Assembly: GCF_000739995.1 (NCBI RefSeq)
Contig: NZ_BBJX01000001.1
Location: 124,001-188,000, forward strand
Source: Comamonas granuli NBRC 101663
GTDB taxonomy: Bacteria > Pseudomonadota > Gammaproteobacteria > Burkholderiales > Burkholderiaceae_C
Direction: 5' to 3'
Length of the DNA: 64,000 nucleotides
The position numbers were made by a program, and so were the translations under genes. Positions 8,495-17,403 of the stretch are shown here, piece after piece (positions within the stretch are counted from its first letter, which is position 1; every line of letters starts with the position of its first letter). A model generated the notes under the pieces. The model was not told the origin of the DNA, did no database searches, and saw only the letters and a list, made by a program, of their open reading frames with translations.

Positions 8495-9586
8495 TCAGGC
8501 CGCCAGGCACTGGTCCAGGCCCTGCTGGAAGATGTCCTGCGGCAGGTCGATGCCGATGAACACCATGCGGCTCTGGCGCGGCTCGCCCTCGGCCCACTGC
8601 GGCCCCAGGTCGCTGCCCATGAGCTGGTGCACGCCCTGGAAGATCACCTTGCGGTCGGTGCCCTGCATGTGCAGCACGCCCTTGTAGCGCAGCATGCGCG
8701 GGCCGTAGATGTTGACGATGGCGCCCAGGAAGTCCTCCAGCCTGGCCGGGTCGAAGGCGCGCTCGGCGCGGTAGACGAAGCTCTTGACGTCGTCGTCATG
8801 GTGGTGGTGGCGGCCGTGCTGGTGCGAGGGGTGGTCGCAGTGCGCGCCGTGCTCATGGCCATGGTGGTGGTGTCCGTGGTCGTGCTCGCCATGCCCGTGG
8901 TCATGGTCGCAGTGGCTATGGTCGTCCTCGTCCTGGAGGAAGTCGGGGTCGATGTCCAGCTTGGCGTTGAGATTGAAGCCGCGCAGGTCCAGCACCTCGG
9001 AGAGCGGCACCTCGCCGAAGTGCACGGCCTTGATGGGCGCGCGCGGGTTCATGTGCTTGAGGCGATGGGTGAGCGCGTCCACGTCGTCTGCGCTGACCAG
9101 ATCGGTCTTGGAGAGGAAGATCTGGTCCGCAAAGCCCACCTGGCGGCGCGCCTCCTGGCGGTCGTCGAGTTGCTGCTGGGCGTGCTTGGCGTCCACCAGG
9201 GTGAGGATGGAGTCCACCAGGTAGGTCTCGGCGATCTCGTCGTCCATGAAGAAGGTCTGCACCACGGGGCCGGGGTCGGCCAGGCCCGTGGTCTCGATGA
9301 CCACGCGCTCGAAATCGAGCAGGCCCTTGCGGCGCTTGGCGGCCAGCAGTTGCAGCGTCTCGCGCAGGTCCTCGCGGATGGTGCAGCAGATGCAGCCGTT
9401 GCTCATCTGCACGATCTGCTCCTGGCTGTCGGTGACGAGGATGTCGTTGTCGATGTTCTCCTCGCCGAATTCGTTTTCGATCACGGCGATCTTCTGGCCA
9501 TGGGCCTCGGAGAGCACGCGCTTGAGCAAGGTGGTCTTGCCCGCGCCCAGGAAGCCGGTGAGGATGGTGGTGGGAATCAGAGACAT
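8495..9586 (-). CDS. COG0523 (CobW/YjiA-type) GTPase with His-rich loop
   Basis: 363-residue G3E GTPase. Walker A is GFLGAGKTTLL; the metal-binding CxCC motif is NGCICCTIRED; the switch segment is IETTGLADPGP. Between about residues 218 and 262 there is a His/Asp/Glu-rich stretch (for example HCDHDHGHGEHDHGHHHHGH), a likely metal reservoir, before the C-terminal CobW_C domain. Family members are metallochaperones or metal insertases, often for zinc. The metal cannot be read here and I found no convincing Zur site upstream. The neighbouring DksA lacks zinc ligands, which may or may not be related. Confidence 0.9.
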   Translation of the reverse strand: MSLIPTTILTGFLGAGKTTLLKRVLSEAHGQKIAVIENEFGEENIDNDILVTDSQEQIVQMSNGCICCTIREDLRETLQLLAAKRRKGLLDFERVVIETTGLADPGPVVQTFFMDDEIAETYLVDSILTLVDAKHAQQQLDDRQEARRQVGFADQIFLSKTDLVSADDVDALTHRLKHMNPRAPIKAVHFGEVPLSEVLDLRGFNLNAKLDIDPDFLQDEDDHSHCDHDHGHGEHDHGHHHHGHEHGAHCDHPSHQHGRHHHHDDDVKSFVYRAERAFDPARLEDFLGAIVNIYGPRMLRYKGVLHMQGTDRKVIFQGVHQLMGSDLGPQWAEGEPRQSRMVFIGIDLPQDIFQQGLDQCLAA

Positions 9587-9702
9587 GGGAATACCTTGGA
9601 ACCGGCGCCGCTACCGCAGCCCCGGCACAGGGACTGCAGCACGGGCGCCACAGACATGGGGCGACTGTACCGGAGGCCGCATGCTCGGGATTGCCGCATG
9701 TG

Positions 9703-9771
9703 TATTTGATGCATTTTTGGCATCTAGCGCCGATGGAACAAGCGCAAGCAGCTCTGTTATTTGTAGCTTGA
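9703..9771 (-). repeat. Short intergenic repeat (SIR) copy 2
   Basis: Diverged copy. On the minus strand it reads AGAGCTGCTTGCGCTTGTTCC followed by CATCGGCGCTAGATGCC and an A-rich end. The AGCTGC, GCGCTT and GGCGCTAGA blocks are those of the family. Confidence 0.6.
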
Positions 9772-9843
9772 TCCTGCCATTCCAGGCAGCGGGGTCAGGG
9801 GAGCAGGGGAACGGGAAGCAGCGCGCCGCGGATCGGAAGGTGC

Positions 9844-9871
9844 TTGACGCGCGGCCCTGCATACCTAAAAT
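9844..9871 (+). promoter_or_regulatory. Candidate sigma-70 promoter for the chemoreceptor
   Basis: TTGACG (9844-9849), a 16-base spacer and TAAAAT (9866-9871). Transcription would begin near 9878, giving a leader of about 230 bases before the ATG at 10112. It is the best promoter-like sequence in this spacer. Confidence 0.5.
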
Positions 9872-10111
9872 CTATTACGTTTGTTTACACAATTGCCGTG
9901 TCCTGGCGTTCACGCCAGCCAGCCCCGTTCCCGCTGCGCACACTGCACCACCCATCGCGGCCCGCCGCGCCTGCCCTCCATGCAGGCCCGTCCATTGGCC
10001 CGCGTCGCCTTCATTGCGCAGCCCTGGCCCCTCCCCCGCCCATGGCTGAAAGAAGTTTCGCACCGGCCCCTTGCGCGCCGGTGTACAGCGCTTTCGTCAA
10101 GGACTCGACAA

Positions 10112-11866
10112 ATGAATCAGTGGTTGAACCAAATTTCCATGCGGGCCAAGCTCGGTCTGCTGGCCCTGGCCGGCATGGTGGGCCTGCTGCTCATCGCCAT
10201 GTTCCTGGTGCATGAGCAATACCAGTACAGCCTGCTGCAGCGCCAGGCGCAGGTGCGCCAGGCGGTGGAAACGGCCAGCGGCGTGCTGGCCTGGGCCCAG
10301 CAGCAGGAGGCCAGCGGCGCCCTGCCGCGCGAGCAGGCACAGGCCATGGCCCAGGCGGCCATCGCCAAGATGCGCTACGGCAACAACGAGTACTTCTGGA
10401 TCAACGACCTGCAGGGAACCATGCTCATGCACCCCATCAAGCCGGAGCTGCAGGGCAAAGGGGGCGACACCATCCGCGACCCCAATGGCCTGCTGGTCAC
10501 CATGGAGGCGGCCAGGCTGGGACGCAATGGTGGCCATGGGTTTTTCCACTACCTCTGGCCCAAGCCGGGCAAGGACCAGCCGGTCGGCAAGATTTCCTAC
10601 GTGCAGGGGTTCCAGCCCTGGGGCTGGGTGGTGGCGTCCGGCCTGTACATCGATGACTTGCGCGAGGACTTCCTGGCCAATGTGGGCAAGGTGGCCGCGG
10701 GCATCGGTGTGCTGCTGCTGATCGTGGGCTGGATGGCCTACGCCATCTCCACCTCCATCGTGCGGGGTGTGCATCGCGCCGTGAAGGCGCTGGACGCCAT
10801 GGCCCAGGGCGACCTGTCCGTTCCCATCCGCATTAATGGCAAGGACGAAATCAGCGTGCTGCTGCAGACCCTGAGCCGCATGCAGGCGCAACTGGCGTCG
10901 GTGGTGTCCTCCGTGCGCCAGGGCTCGGAGAGCGTGGCGCTGGCCAGCGCCGAGATCGCCCAGGGCAACCAGGACCTCTCGGCGCGCACCGAGAGCCAGG
11001 CCAGCGCCCTGGAAGAGACCGCCGCCTCCATGGAGCAGCTCAATTCCACCGTGCGCCAGAACGCCGACAACGCCCGCCAGGCCAATCAGCTCGCCCAAAG
11101 CGCCTCTTCCGTCGCCTCCCAGGGCGGCGAGGTGGTGCAGGACGTGGTGCGCACCATGAAGGAGATCAACGAGAGCTCAACACGCATCGCCGACATCATC
11201 GGGGTCATTGACTCCATTGCCTTCCAGACCAATATCCTGGCCCTCAACGCAGCCGTGGAGGCCGCGCGTGCCGGCGAGCAGGGCCGGGGCTTTGCCGTCG
11301 TCGCCTCCGAGGTGCGCGCCCTGGCCGGCCGTTCGGCCGAGGCCGCGCGCGAGATCAAGGGCCTGATCGGCGCCAGCGTCGAGCGTGTGGAGGCGGGCAC
11401 GGTTCTGGCGGACCGCGCCGGCCAGACCATGGTCGAGGTGGTGCAGTCCATCCAGCGCGTGACCGACATCATGGGCGAGATCAGCGCAGCCAGCAGCGAG
11501 CAAAGCCGCGGCGTCGATCAGGTGAACGAGGCCGTCACGCAGATGGACCAGACCACGCAGCAGAACGCCGCCCTGGTCGAAGAGATGGCCGCTGCCGCCT
11601 CCAGCCTCAACGCCCAGGCGCAGGAGCTGGTCAGCACGGTGGCCGTGTTCCAGCTCGGCGCGCAGGGCGCCGGGGCGGGCAGCCGCCCGCCCGCGCCCAG
11701 GCCCCCGGCGGCGGCGCCCAAGGTGTCCGCCACCCAACCCGTGCCCCAGGCCGCACCCCGGCCCGCCGCCCCACCCGCGCTGCGCCGCCCGGCGCTGACG
11801 CCCCAGACGCCGCCCGCCAGGCCCGCGACCCGCGCCCCCGAGAACGACGACTGGGAGAGTCTCTGA
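10112..11866 (+). CDS. Methyl-accepting chemotaxis protein, single-Cache type
   Basis: 584-residue inner-membrane chemoreceptor. TM1 at about residues 12-34; a periplasmic single-Cache domain with the typical [15 protein letters not shown] and [12 protein letters not shown] segments; TM2 near 190-212; HAMP; then the methyl-accepting signalling hairpin with the near-invariant tip ([20 protein letters not shown]). The tail is Pro/Ala-rich and ends DDWESL, close to the NWETF tether that recruits CheR/CheB. The start [14 protein letters not shown] puts charged residues just before TM1, as usual; longer upstream reading looks non-coding. The ligand is unknown; related Cache domains often bind small organic acids. 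Confidence 0.93.
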   Translation: MNQWLNQISMRAKLGLLALAGMVGLLLIAMFLVHEQYQYSLLQRQAQVRQAVETASGVLAWAQQQEASGALPREQAQAMAQAAIAKMRYGNNEYFWINDLQGTMLMHPIKPELQGKGGDTIRDPNGLLVTMEAARLGRNGGHGFFHYLWPKPGKDQPVGKISYVQGFQPWGWVVASGLYIDDLREDFLANVGKVAAGIGVLLLIVGWMAYAISTSIVRGVHRAVKALDAMAQGDLSVPIRINGKDEISVLLQTLSRMQAQLASVVSSVRQGSESVALASAEIAQGNQDLSARTESQASALEETAASMEQLNSTVRQNADNARQANQLAQSASSVASQGGEVVQDVVRTMKEINESSTRIADIIGVIDSIAFQTNILALNAAVEAARAGEQGRGFAVVASEVRALAGRSAEAAREIKGLIGASVERVEAGTVLADRAGQTMVEVVQSIQRVTDIMGEISAASSEQSRGVDQVNEAVTQMDQTTQQNAALVEEMAAAASSLNAQAQELVSTVAVFQLGAQGAGAGSRPPAPRPPAAAPKVSATQPVPQAAPRPAAPPALRRPALTPQTPPARPATRAPENDDWESL

Positions 11867-11898
11867 CCGTCCCGGCGCGGACGCGCCGGGACGCACGC

Positions 11899-12129
11899 TC
11901 AGGTGCGCCAGTAATTGTTCGCCGCAGCCACGGTCTGGAAGTTCAGGGCGATGACCTGCGAGGCGGCGGTGAGCGCCTGGTGGTCGTTGGCGTACTCGGG
12001 GCGCAGCTTGTGCAGCACCTCGGAGTCCGGCTGGGTGTACTTGACGCCGCGCCGGCTCAGCGTGATGGCGAGCTCAAAGCCCTCCTGGGGCGTTGCCGTG
12101 ATGAGGGTGGGAAGCCAGGTATCGGCCAT
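11899..12129 (-). CDS. Small conserved-looking hypothetical protein, 76 aa
   Basis: Begins MADTWLPTLITATPQEG and ends AAANNYWRT. A good ribosome-binding site (AAGGAG six bases before the ATG at 12129) fixes the start. There is no signal peptide, no membrane helix and no Cys. The composition is ordinary and soluble, predicted mostly helical. I do not recognise the family. It lies 122 bases after the DUF2149 gene on the same strand, so it could be read through from the CobN-like operon, but nothing else links it to that operon. Confidence 0.6.
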   Translation of the reverse strand: MADTWLPTLITATPQEGFELAITLSRRGVKYTQPDSEVLHKLRPEYANDHQALTAASQVIALNFQTVAAANNYWRT

Positions 12130-12251
12130 GCGGTACTCCTTGCATCGAGAAGGGAACGGCCATTCTGCCGAACAGGCCAATGCCCTGATGGCAGTGCCGT
12201 TTCCATCCCCGCCTGGCGGAGCGCACACGCCCCCTGCGGCCCCGCCCGCGG

Positions 12252-12611
12252 CTAGGGCCGCGCAGCAGCGCCGCCGTCCGGAGCCTCGGGCACGTAGACC
12301 ATGCTGCCATCCTTCATGCGGTAGGCCACCCCGGCCTTCATGCCCTGGCCTTCGCCAATCTGGCCCGAGGACTGGTACTGCTTGAGCTCGTTGCCCTCCT
12401 TGACCAGCATTTCCATGTTGGGCTTGCCCGCGTTCTTGATGACCACCACGTCCTGCGAGGCGAAGGGGTTGAGCGGGTTCTCGGCCACGGCGATGAGCAG
12501 CACGGCAATCACCACCAGGAACACGTCGATGATGTTGACCACGCTGAGGATGGGATCGTCCTCGTCGGAGTCGCCCAGGATGTCGATGCGCATGCGGCGG
12601 GATTCAGCCAT
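12252..12611 (-). CDS. DUF2149 protein, ExbD/TolR-like single-pass partner
   Basis: 119 residues. After an acidic N terminus (DSDEDDPILSV) comes one membrane helix, NIIDVFLVVIAVLLIAV, with an Asp at about residue 29. This copies the ExbD layout (VVPLVDVMLVLL in the ExbD encoded at 18141-18515), where that Asp lies in the proton path. The remainder would be periplasmic and ends in an Ala/Pro tail. I chose ATG 12611, which overlaps the preceding channel gene by eight bases; ATG 12593 is the alternative. In Bacteroidota hmu operons a DUF2149 gene (hmuV) follows an ExbB-like gene and a CobN-like gene, the same order as here. Confidence 0.82.
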   Translation of the reverse strand: MAESRRMRIDILGDSDEDDPILSVVNIIDVFLVVIAVLLIAVAENPLNPFASQDVVVIKNAGKPNMEMLVKEGNELKQYQSSGQIGEGQGMKAGVAYRMKDGSMVYVPEAPDGGAAARP

Positions 12612-13167
12612 GGGCCAGCTCCCGGGTGGCGCGCGAGGGCACCGCATCGTGTGCATGGCCGTGCGCAGGCGTTGGCACGGCCACGGGCGCAGCGTCCAGG
12701 CCGATGAGCAGCACATTGAGCTCCTCCATGAGCCAGCGCTTGCGCAGCGTCTGCACCACAAAGGTAATGGCGGCCGCCAGCAGCGCCACGATCACGGCGG
12801 CAAAGGCCACCACCAGGTTCTGCGCCATGCCCTGCGTGTTGCCTGCAGCCACGGCCACCAGGGCCGGGCCCATGGGGATCATGGTGGCCACCAGCCCCAG
12901 CAGCGGCGCCACGCGGCTGACGATGCGCTGGAGTTCGAGCTGCTTGAGCACGTACAGTTCCAGCCCGTCGCTGCCCAGGTGGGCATGGCGCTGCCAGTAG
13001 CGGTGCAGGGGCTGCAGGCCCAGCGGCTGGCGCGCACGCACCAGGGCCTCGACCAGGACCTGGCCCAGGCTGAACAGCGCATAGACAAACATCAGGCACA
13101 ACAGCACCAGCACCGGGGTGAGAAAGAACTTGGAGATCTCGTAAAGGAAGCTTTCAAGGGCGTTCAT
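12604..13167 (-). CDS. MotA/TolQ/ExbB-type proton channel protein
   Basis: 187 residues with three membrane segments (about residues 13-36, 86-108 and 120-142). The family core is visible in VSRVAPLLGLVATMIPMGPAL and the following AFAAVIVALLAAAITFVV. The C-terminal tail is His-rich (HGHAHD). The start overlaps the stop of the CobN-like gene (ATGA). It differs clearly from the ExbB encoded at 18512-18937 in the same operon, so the operon carries two proton-channel proteins. Position next to the CobN-like and DUF2149 genes suggests a dedicated motor, as proposed for HmuU. Confidence 0.85.
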   Translation of the reverse strand: MNALESFLYEISKFFLTPVLVLLCLMFVYALFSLGQVLVEALVRARQPLGLQPLHRYWQRHAHLGSDGLELYVLKQLELQRIVSRVAPLLGLVATMIPMGPALVAVAAGNTQGMAQNLVVAFAAVIVALLAAAITFVVQTLRKRWLMEELNVLLIGLDAAPVAVPTPAHGHAHDAVPSRATRELAHG

Positions 13168-16100
13168 GCGGAGGCTTTCAAAGAAAGGGACGAAGGAATG
13201 CGGTTGCGGCGCACGCGCCAGGCCTGCCAGGCCATGCCCGCCAACACGACGGCGCCCAGCAGCCAGGCGTAGGCCCAGATGAGCTGCTGCACGGGGGTGT
13301 CGCGCAGCACTTCGCGCAGCTCCTGGCCGCGCACCACCGGGGGCGGCGCGGGCGGCTCTGGTTCCGGTGCGGGCGGTTGCTGCTGCAGTGCTGTCTGGGG
13401 CGGCGCAGCAGCGGCGCTGGGCGCGGCCTGGGCAGGCGCGGGCTGCGGGCCAATGCCAAAGCCTTGCGCCAGCTCGGCCACGTAGGCCTTGAAGGTTTCG
13501 TTGCTGGTGTGCACATCGTGGCGCGCGGCCAGGTCCTGGTAGGTGGCCACCAGCTCACGCTTCGTACGCTCATCGGCCTGCCAGTAGTCCTTGCGGATGG
13601 CTTCGAGCATGCGCTCGGCCACCTGCGCCAGGGCCGTGGGGTTGTTCTTCTCAAACCACGCGCGCGTGCCCAGCTTGTGGCGGTCATTCACATAGGCCTC
13701 ATGGAACTCCTGCCACTGGTCGTCGCGCACCACGTTGCGGTCCATCACCTGCCAGCCCCAGAAGTTGTTGACGGTGTTGAGCATCTGCAGCGTGCCGCTG
13801 TAGCCCTCCTGCATCATCTCCTTCATCCAGTTCGGGTGCTGGTAGACGCTGCGCAGCTCGGTGGCCATGAACTTCTCGGCCGTCTGCAGGCGCGCGCGGT
13901 TCGGGTCGCGCATGTTGGAGATGTAGAGCTGCGGGTTCTTGCCATCCAGGTGTTTGACGGCCAGCGAGATGCCGCCGAGGTATTCAAACGGGTGGTCGGT
14001 ATCGAGCAGGCCGCGCAGGTTGGACGAGCGCGAGAACACGGCCGCACTGGTGCCGCGCAGGTGCTCGGCGTAGGTGTTGATCTCGCGCCCCGTGGGGTCG
14101 GCCAGCTTGCGGCTCCAGTGCGCGGTGTTGGGGCCATAGGCCCAGGACATGCGCGAGAGGTAGAGCTTTTCAAGCTTGCCGTCGCCCTCTTCCCACATGT
14201 CGGAGGCGAGCGAGGCGTCGGTCAGCTTGGTGCTGTAGTCGCCGCTTTCGTTGCCGAAGATGCGTGTCAGGGCAAACTCGCGCGCCTCCTGCGCGGGCAC
14301 GCCCTGCGCCCGCAGCGCGGCCTCGATGCGCTCGGTATTGGCGCGCACGAAATTCTTCTCACGCGGCTCGGGCTGCGCGGCGAGCAACTGGATGGCCTCG
14401 TTGAAGCGCTCCATCACGTTGGGGAACTGGTCGCGGTACAGGCCGGTGAGCGAGATCACCGTGTCGATGCGCGGGCGCCCCAGCTCCTGCAGGGGAATCA
14501 CCTCCATGCCCACCACGCGCCCGCCCTCGTCCCAGCGCGGTTTCACGCCCATGGCGTAGAGGATCTGCGCCTCCAGCATGCCCAGGTGGCGCAGGGTTTC
14601 GGTGCTCCACATGCTGAAAGCCAGCTTCTCGGGGAATTTGCCATGCTCGGCCTGGTAGGACTGGATCAGCGTCTGCACCGCCTCCTTGCCCGCCTCGTAG
14701 GCGGCGCGCGTGGGGATGCGCGCAGGGTCGAAGCCGTACATGTTGCGCCCGGTGTGCAGCGCGTCCGGGTTGCGGATCGGGTCGCCGCTGTAGGACGGGT
14801 CGATCCAGCGCGCCGACAGGCCCTGCAGCACGCCCTCCACCTCCCAGGCAGCGCGCAGCATAACCAGGAAGCGCCGCCCCTTCTCGGCCAGCACGCGCAG
14901 TTGCGGATCGTCGAGCTCACGCAGCGGGCGTTCGCTGAAGACCCAGTCGTCCACAAAGCGGTAGGGCGCGGTCTGGGGCAAATCCTTGTAGTCGCCCTTG
15001 AACGCGGCCTTGGCGCTCTTCACGCCCGTGGCCTCGTAGAGCGGCTGGCCCAGCATCTGCATCACGTTGCTGACGAGGTGAGCGCGCTCGGCGTCCAGGC
15101 CCAGAGTGTGCAGGCCCAGCGGCTGCTGGGCCGCACCCAGGTCTTCGAGGTAGTCCTCCAGGTCACGCAGGAACTTGTCGAAATCACGCTCCAGCTCGGC
15201 CACCTTCCACTTCAGGTCCTTGTGGATGTTCATCTTCACCGCCTGCGCCACGATGAGCTTGCGGTTGTTGTCCTTGACCAGGCCAGAATCGAGCGACTGG
15301 TATTCGCGGATCAGGTCGTTGATGCGCACGAAGTCTTCCGACAGGCCCGCGGGAGCGAACGCCGGGGTCTGGTGGCTCACGATCACGCCGCGCCCGCGCC
15401 GCTTGACGTGCAGCGCCTCGCCGATGTTGTCCACGATGTACGGGTACACCACCGGCGTGTTGCCCACCAGCAGGTTGGGCTCGTCGTAGGCCCACAGGCC
15501 GCGCTCCTTGCCGGGCGTCCACTCCTGCGTGCCGTGCGTGCCGAAGTGCACGATGGCGTGCGCGGCATGCTGCTCGCGCGCCCACAGGTAGGTGGCCAGG
15601 TAGAAGTGGTTGAGCGGCACCTTGGTGTCGTGGAACAGCTTTTTCTCGTCGTGGTGGCTCGCCGCCGTTTCGCTGCGCATGGGCTGGGGCAGCACCACGA
15701 GCTGGCCCAGTTTCATGCGCGGGATGACAAAGCCCTGCTGCCCCTGGTGGCGCACCACCCAGGGGCTCTTGGTGGGCTCGCCCCAGAAGGTGGTGATGCG
15801 CTGGCGCACCTCGGCGGGCAGGCCCTGAAGCCAGCGCTCGTAGCGCGCCAGGGGTAGAAAGTCCCAGTGCGGCGTCTTCATGAGTTCGCCCAGCGTGCCG
15901 GGTCGGTACGACGGGCGCAGCAGGGTAGCCACGGTGGCGATGATGTCCTGCTCGGTGGTGGCGTCTATGCGGTAGCCTTCGGCGCGCAGGCGCTGCACCA
16001 GGTGCTCCAGCGAGCGCGGCACATTGAGGTTGGAGGCCCCCTGGTTCTTCTCGCCCGGCGGGTGGTTCCAGAAGAACAGCGCCAGGCGCTTGTCGGCATT

Positions 16101-17402
16101 GGGCGTGGACTGCAGGCGCGCCAGGTTCACGGCCTTGCCCACGAGCAGGTCCATCTGCTCGGGCATGGGCACCAGCTCGCCGCCCTCGTTGGCGCTGACG
16201 ACCACCGGGTCCTGCAGGCCGATGTATTCGGCATTGGTCAGCGCAAACGGCAGGTTGAAACTGCTCACGCCCACGGTGTCGCGCAGGTAGTCGGCGCGCG
16301 TGCCCTGGCGGTAGGACAGCATGTTGATGACCGGCACGCCCATGGCGCGGTGCCAGGCCTTGCGCGCATCGGGGTTGATGCCCAGGAAGGTGTTGACCAG
16401 CAGCACCTGGGGCAGCACCTTGCCGTCCAACGTGATGATGGGTTCGTCCACCTCCACCGGCGCCAGCTCCTGGGGGTTGGGAAAGCCCGGCCCCGCGTAC
16501 ACCCCGGCAGCAATGTCGGCCGTCTGCACCGGTCGCCCGCCAGGGGCAGCCATGGCGCCTGCGGGCGCACCACCCCGGCCCGACGGCGCTCCCCCTGCCC
16601 CGGCCGGAGGTCCACCCCCCCCCGGCCGGGTCGCTGCCGTTGCAGCTTGCGCATCGGCGGCCGCACGGGCCACACGGCTGCTGCGGTAGAACACCAGCGG
16701 CAGCGCACCGCGTGCTTCCAGCGCGGCAATGGTTTCGTCGAGCACACGGGTCTGCCCGTCGGACAGGTAACTGGACGACATCTCCATGCCCACCACCGGC
16801 GCGCCCTGGGCCGCACTGCCCTGGCGCGCCTGCCACCAGGCCAGGTAGCTGCGCAGGTCGGCAAACACGCCCTTGTCGTAGGCCGGGTGGTAGATGCCGC
16901 CATTGGGCAGTGCCACCGGCGCGGGCACGGTGGCGGGGTCGGTGCCCTGCAGCACGGCACGCAGGTACTGGAACAGGCGCTCGTGGTTCACGCGCATGCC
17001 GCCCACGTAGTAGTCGAACACGCGCTGGGCCTGCGCCGACGACAGGCCCATGGGGCGCAGGCGCACGGGCGGGCTCATCACATGGATGCCCACGCCCGGC
17101 AGCCGGGCGGCGCGGATTTGCGCCCCGGCCACACGCTCGATCAGCGCCTGGTCGTCGGAGCGCGGCGCATCCACCAGCACCAGGCGTGCGCCATCGAGCA
17201 CACGCGCCACGCCTTTTTCACCCTCGGCATCGACCTGCGTCCAGGCCAGCTCCACGCCCTGGGCGCGCGCGGCCTCCTGCATGAGCTTGAACTTGCGCTC
17301 CAGCACCATGGTGCTGCTGATCAGGGCCACCTTGTCCGCCGCTGCGGCGGGAGCCACCAGCGCGCAGCACAGGGCTGCCACCATCCATATCCAGCGTGCC
17401 AT
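13164..17402 (-). CDS. Exported, membrane-anchored CobN-like chelatase/dechelatase (HmuS-like)
   Basis: 1412 residues, homologous to CobN, the large subunit of cobalt chelatase, and to the BchH/ChlH group. Signature segments include HFGTHGTQEWTPGK (near residue 620), RGVIVSHQTPAFAPAGL and GRNMYGFDPARIPT (near 880). Unlike cytoplasmic CobN it starts with a signal peptide (about residues 1-22, ending APAAAA) and ends with a Pro-rich linker (about 1310-1350), one membrane helix (about 1371-1391) and an Arg-rich tail (WRVRRNR). The catalytic body should therefore be periplasmic. A Gly/Pro/Ala-rich insert lies at about 255-290. The ATG at 17402 is two bases from the tonB stop. No CobS/CobT or ChlI/ChlD ATPase gene is in the window. 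Bacteroidota HmuS, a CobN relative reported to remove iron from haem, is the best functional analogue. Metal insertion is the alternative; direction and substrate are unknown. Confidence 0.85.
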   Translation of the reverse strand: MARWIWMVAALCCALVAPAAAADKVALISSTMVLERKFKLMQEAARAQGVELAWTQVDAEGEKGVARVLDGARLVLVDAPRSDDQALIERVAGAQIRAARLPGVGIHVMSPPVRLRPMGLSSAQAQRVFDYYVGGMRVNHERLFQYLRAVLQGTDPATVPAPVALPNGGIYHPAYDKGVFADLRSYLAWWQARQGSAAQGAPVVGMEMSSSYLSDGQTRVLDETIAALEARGALPLVFYRSSRVARAAADAQAATAATRPGGGGPPAGAGGAPSGRGGAPAGAMAAPGGRPVQTADIAAGVYAGPGFPNPQELAPVEVDEPIITLDGKVLPQVLLVNTFLGINPDARKAWHRAMGVPVINMLSYRQGTRADYLRDTVGVSSFNLPFALTNAEYIGLQDPVVVSANEGGELVPMPEQMDLLVGKAVNLARLQSTPNADKRLALFFWNHPPGEKNQGASNLNVPRSLEHLVQRLRAEGYRIDATTEQDIIATVATLLRPSYRPGTLGELMKTPHWDFLPLARYERWLQGLPAEVRQRITTFWGEPTKSPWVVRHQGQQGFVIPRMKLGQLVVLPQPMRSETAASHHDEKKLFHDTKVPLNHFYLATYLWAREQHAAHAIVHFGTHGTQEWTPGKERGLWAYDEPNLLVGNTPVVYPYIVDNIGEALHVKRRGRGVIVSHQTPAFAPAGLSEDFVRINDLIREYQSLDSGLVKDNNRKLIVAQAVKMNIHKDLKWKVAELERDFDKFLRDLEDYLEDLGAAQQPLGLHTLGLDAERAHLVSNVMQMLGQPLYEATGVKSAKAAFKGDYKDLPQTAPYRFVDDWVFSERPLRELDDPQLRVLAEKGRRFLVMLRAAWEVEGVLQGLSARWIDPSYSGDPIRNPDALHTGRNMYGFDPARIPTRAAYEAGKEAVQTLIQSYQAEHGKFPEKLAFSMWSTETLRHLGMLEAQILYAMGVKPRWDEGGRVVGMEVIPLQELGRPRIDTVISLTGLYRDQFPNVMERFNEAIQLLAAQPEPREKNFVRANTERIEAALRAQGVPAQEAREFALTRIFGNESGDYSTKLTDASLASDMWEEGDGKLEKLYLSRMSWAYGPNTAHWSRKLADPTGREINTYAEHLRGTSAAVFSRSSNLRGLLDTDHPFEYLGGISLAVKHLDGKNPQLYISNMRDPNRARLQTAEKFMATELRSVYQHPNWMKEMMQEGYSGTLQMLNTVNNFWGWQVMDRNVVRDDQWQEFHEAYVNDRHKLGTRAWFEKNNPTALAQVAERMLEAIRKDYWQADERTKRELVATYQDLAARHDVHTSNETFKAYVAELAQGFGIGPQPAPAQAAPSAAAAPPQTALQQQPPAPEPEPPAPPPVVRGQELREVLRDTPVQQLIWAYAWLLGAVVLAGMAWQAWRVRRNRIPSSLSLKASA

Positions 17403-17403
17403 T

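Larger units (their letters stand above)
9587..10111. other. Intergenic region, divergent genes
   Basis: 525 bases between the COG0523 gene (minus) and the chemoreceptor gene (plus). It holds a short-repeat copy (9703-9771), a good promoter candidate pointing to the chemoreceptor (9844-9871) and about 230 bases of probable leader. I see no reliable gene. Confidence 0.6.
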
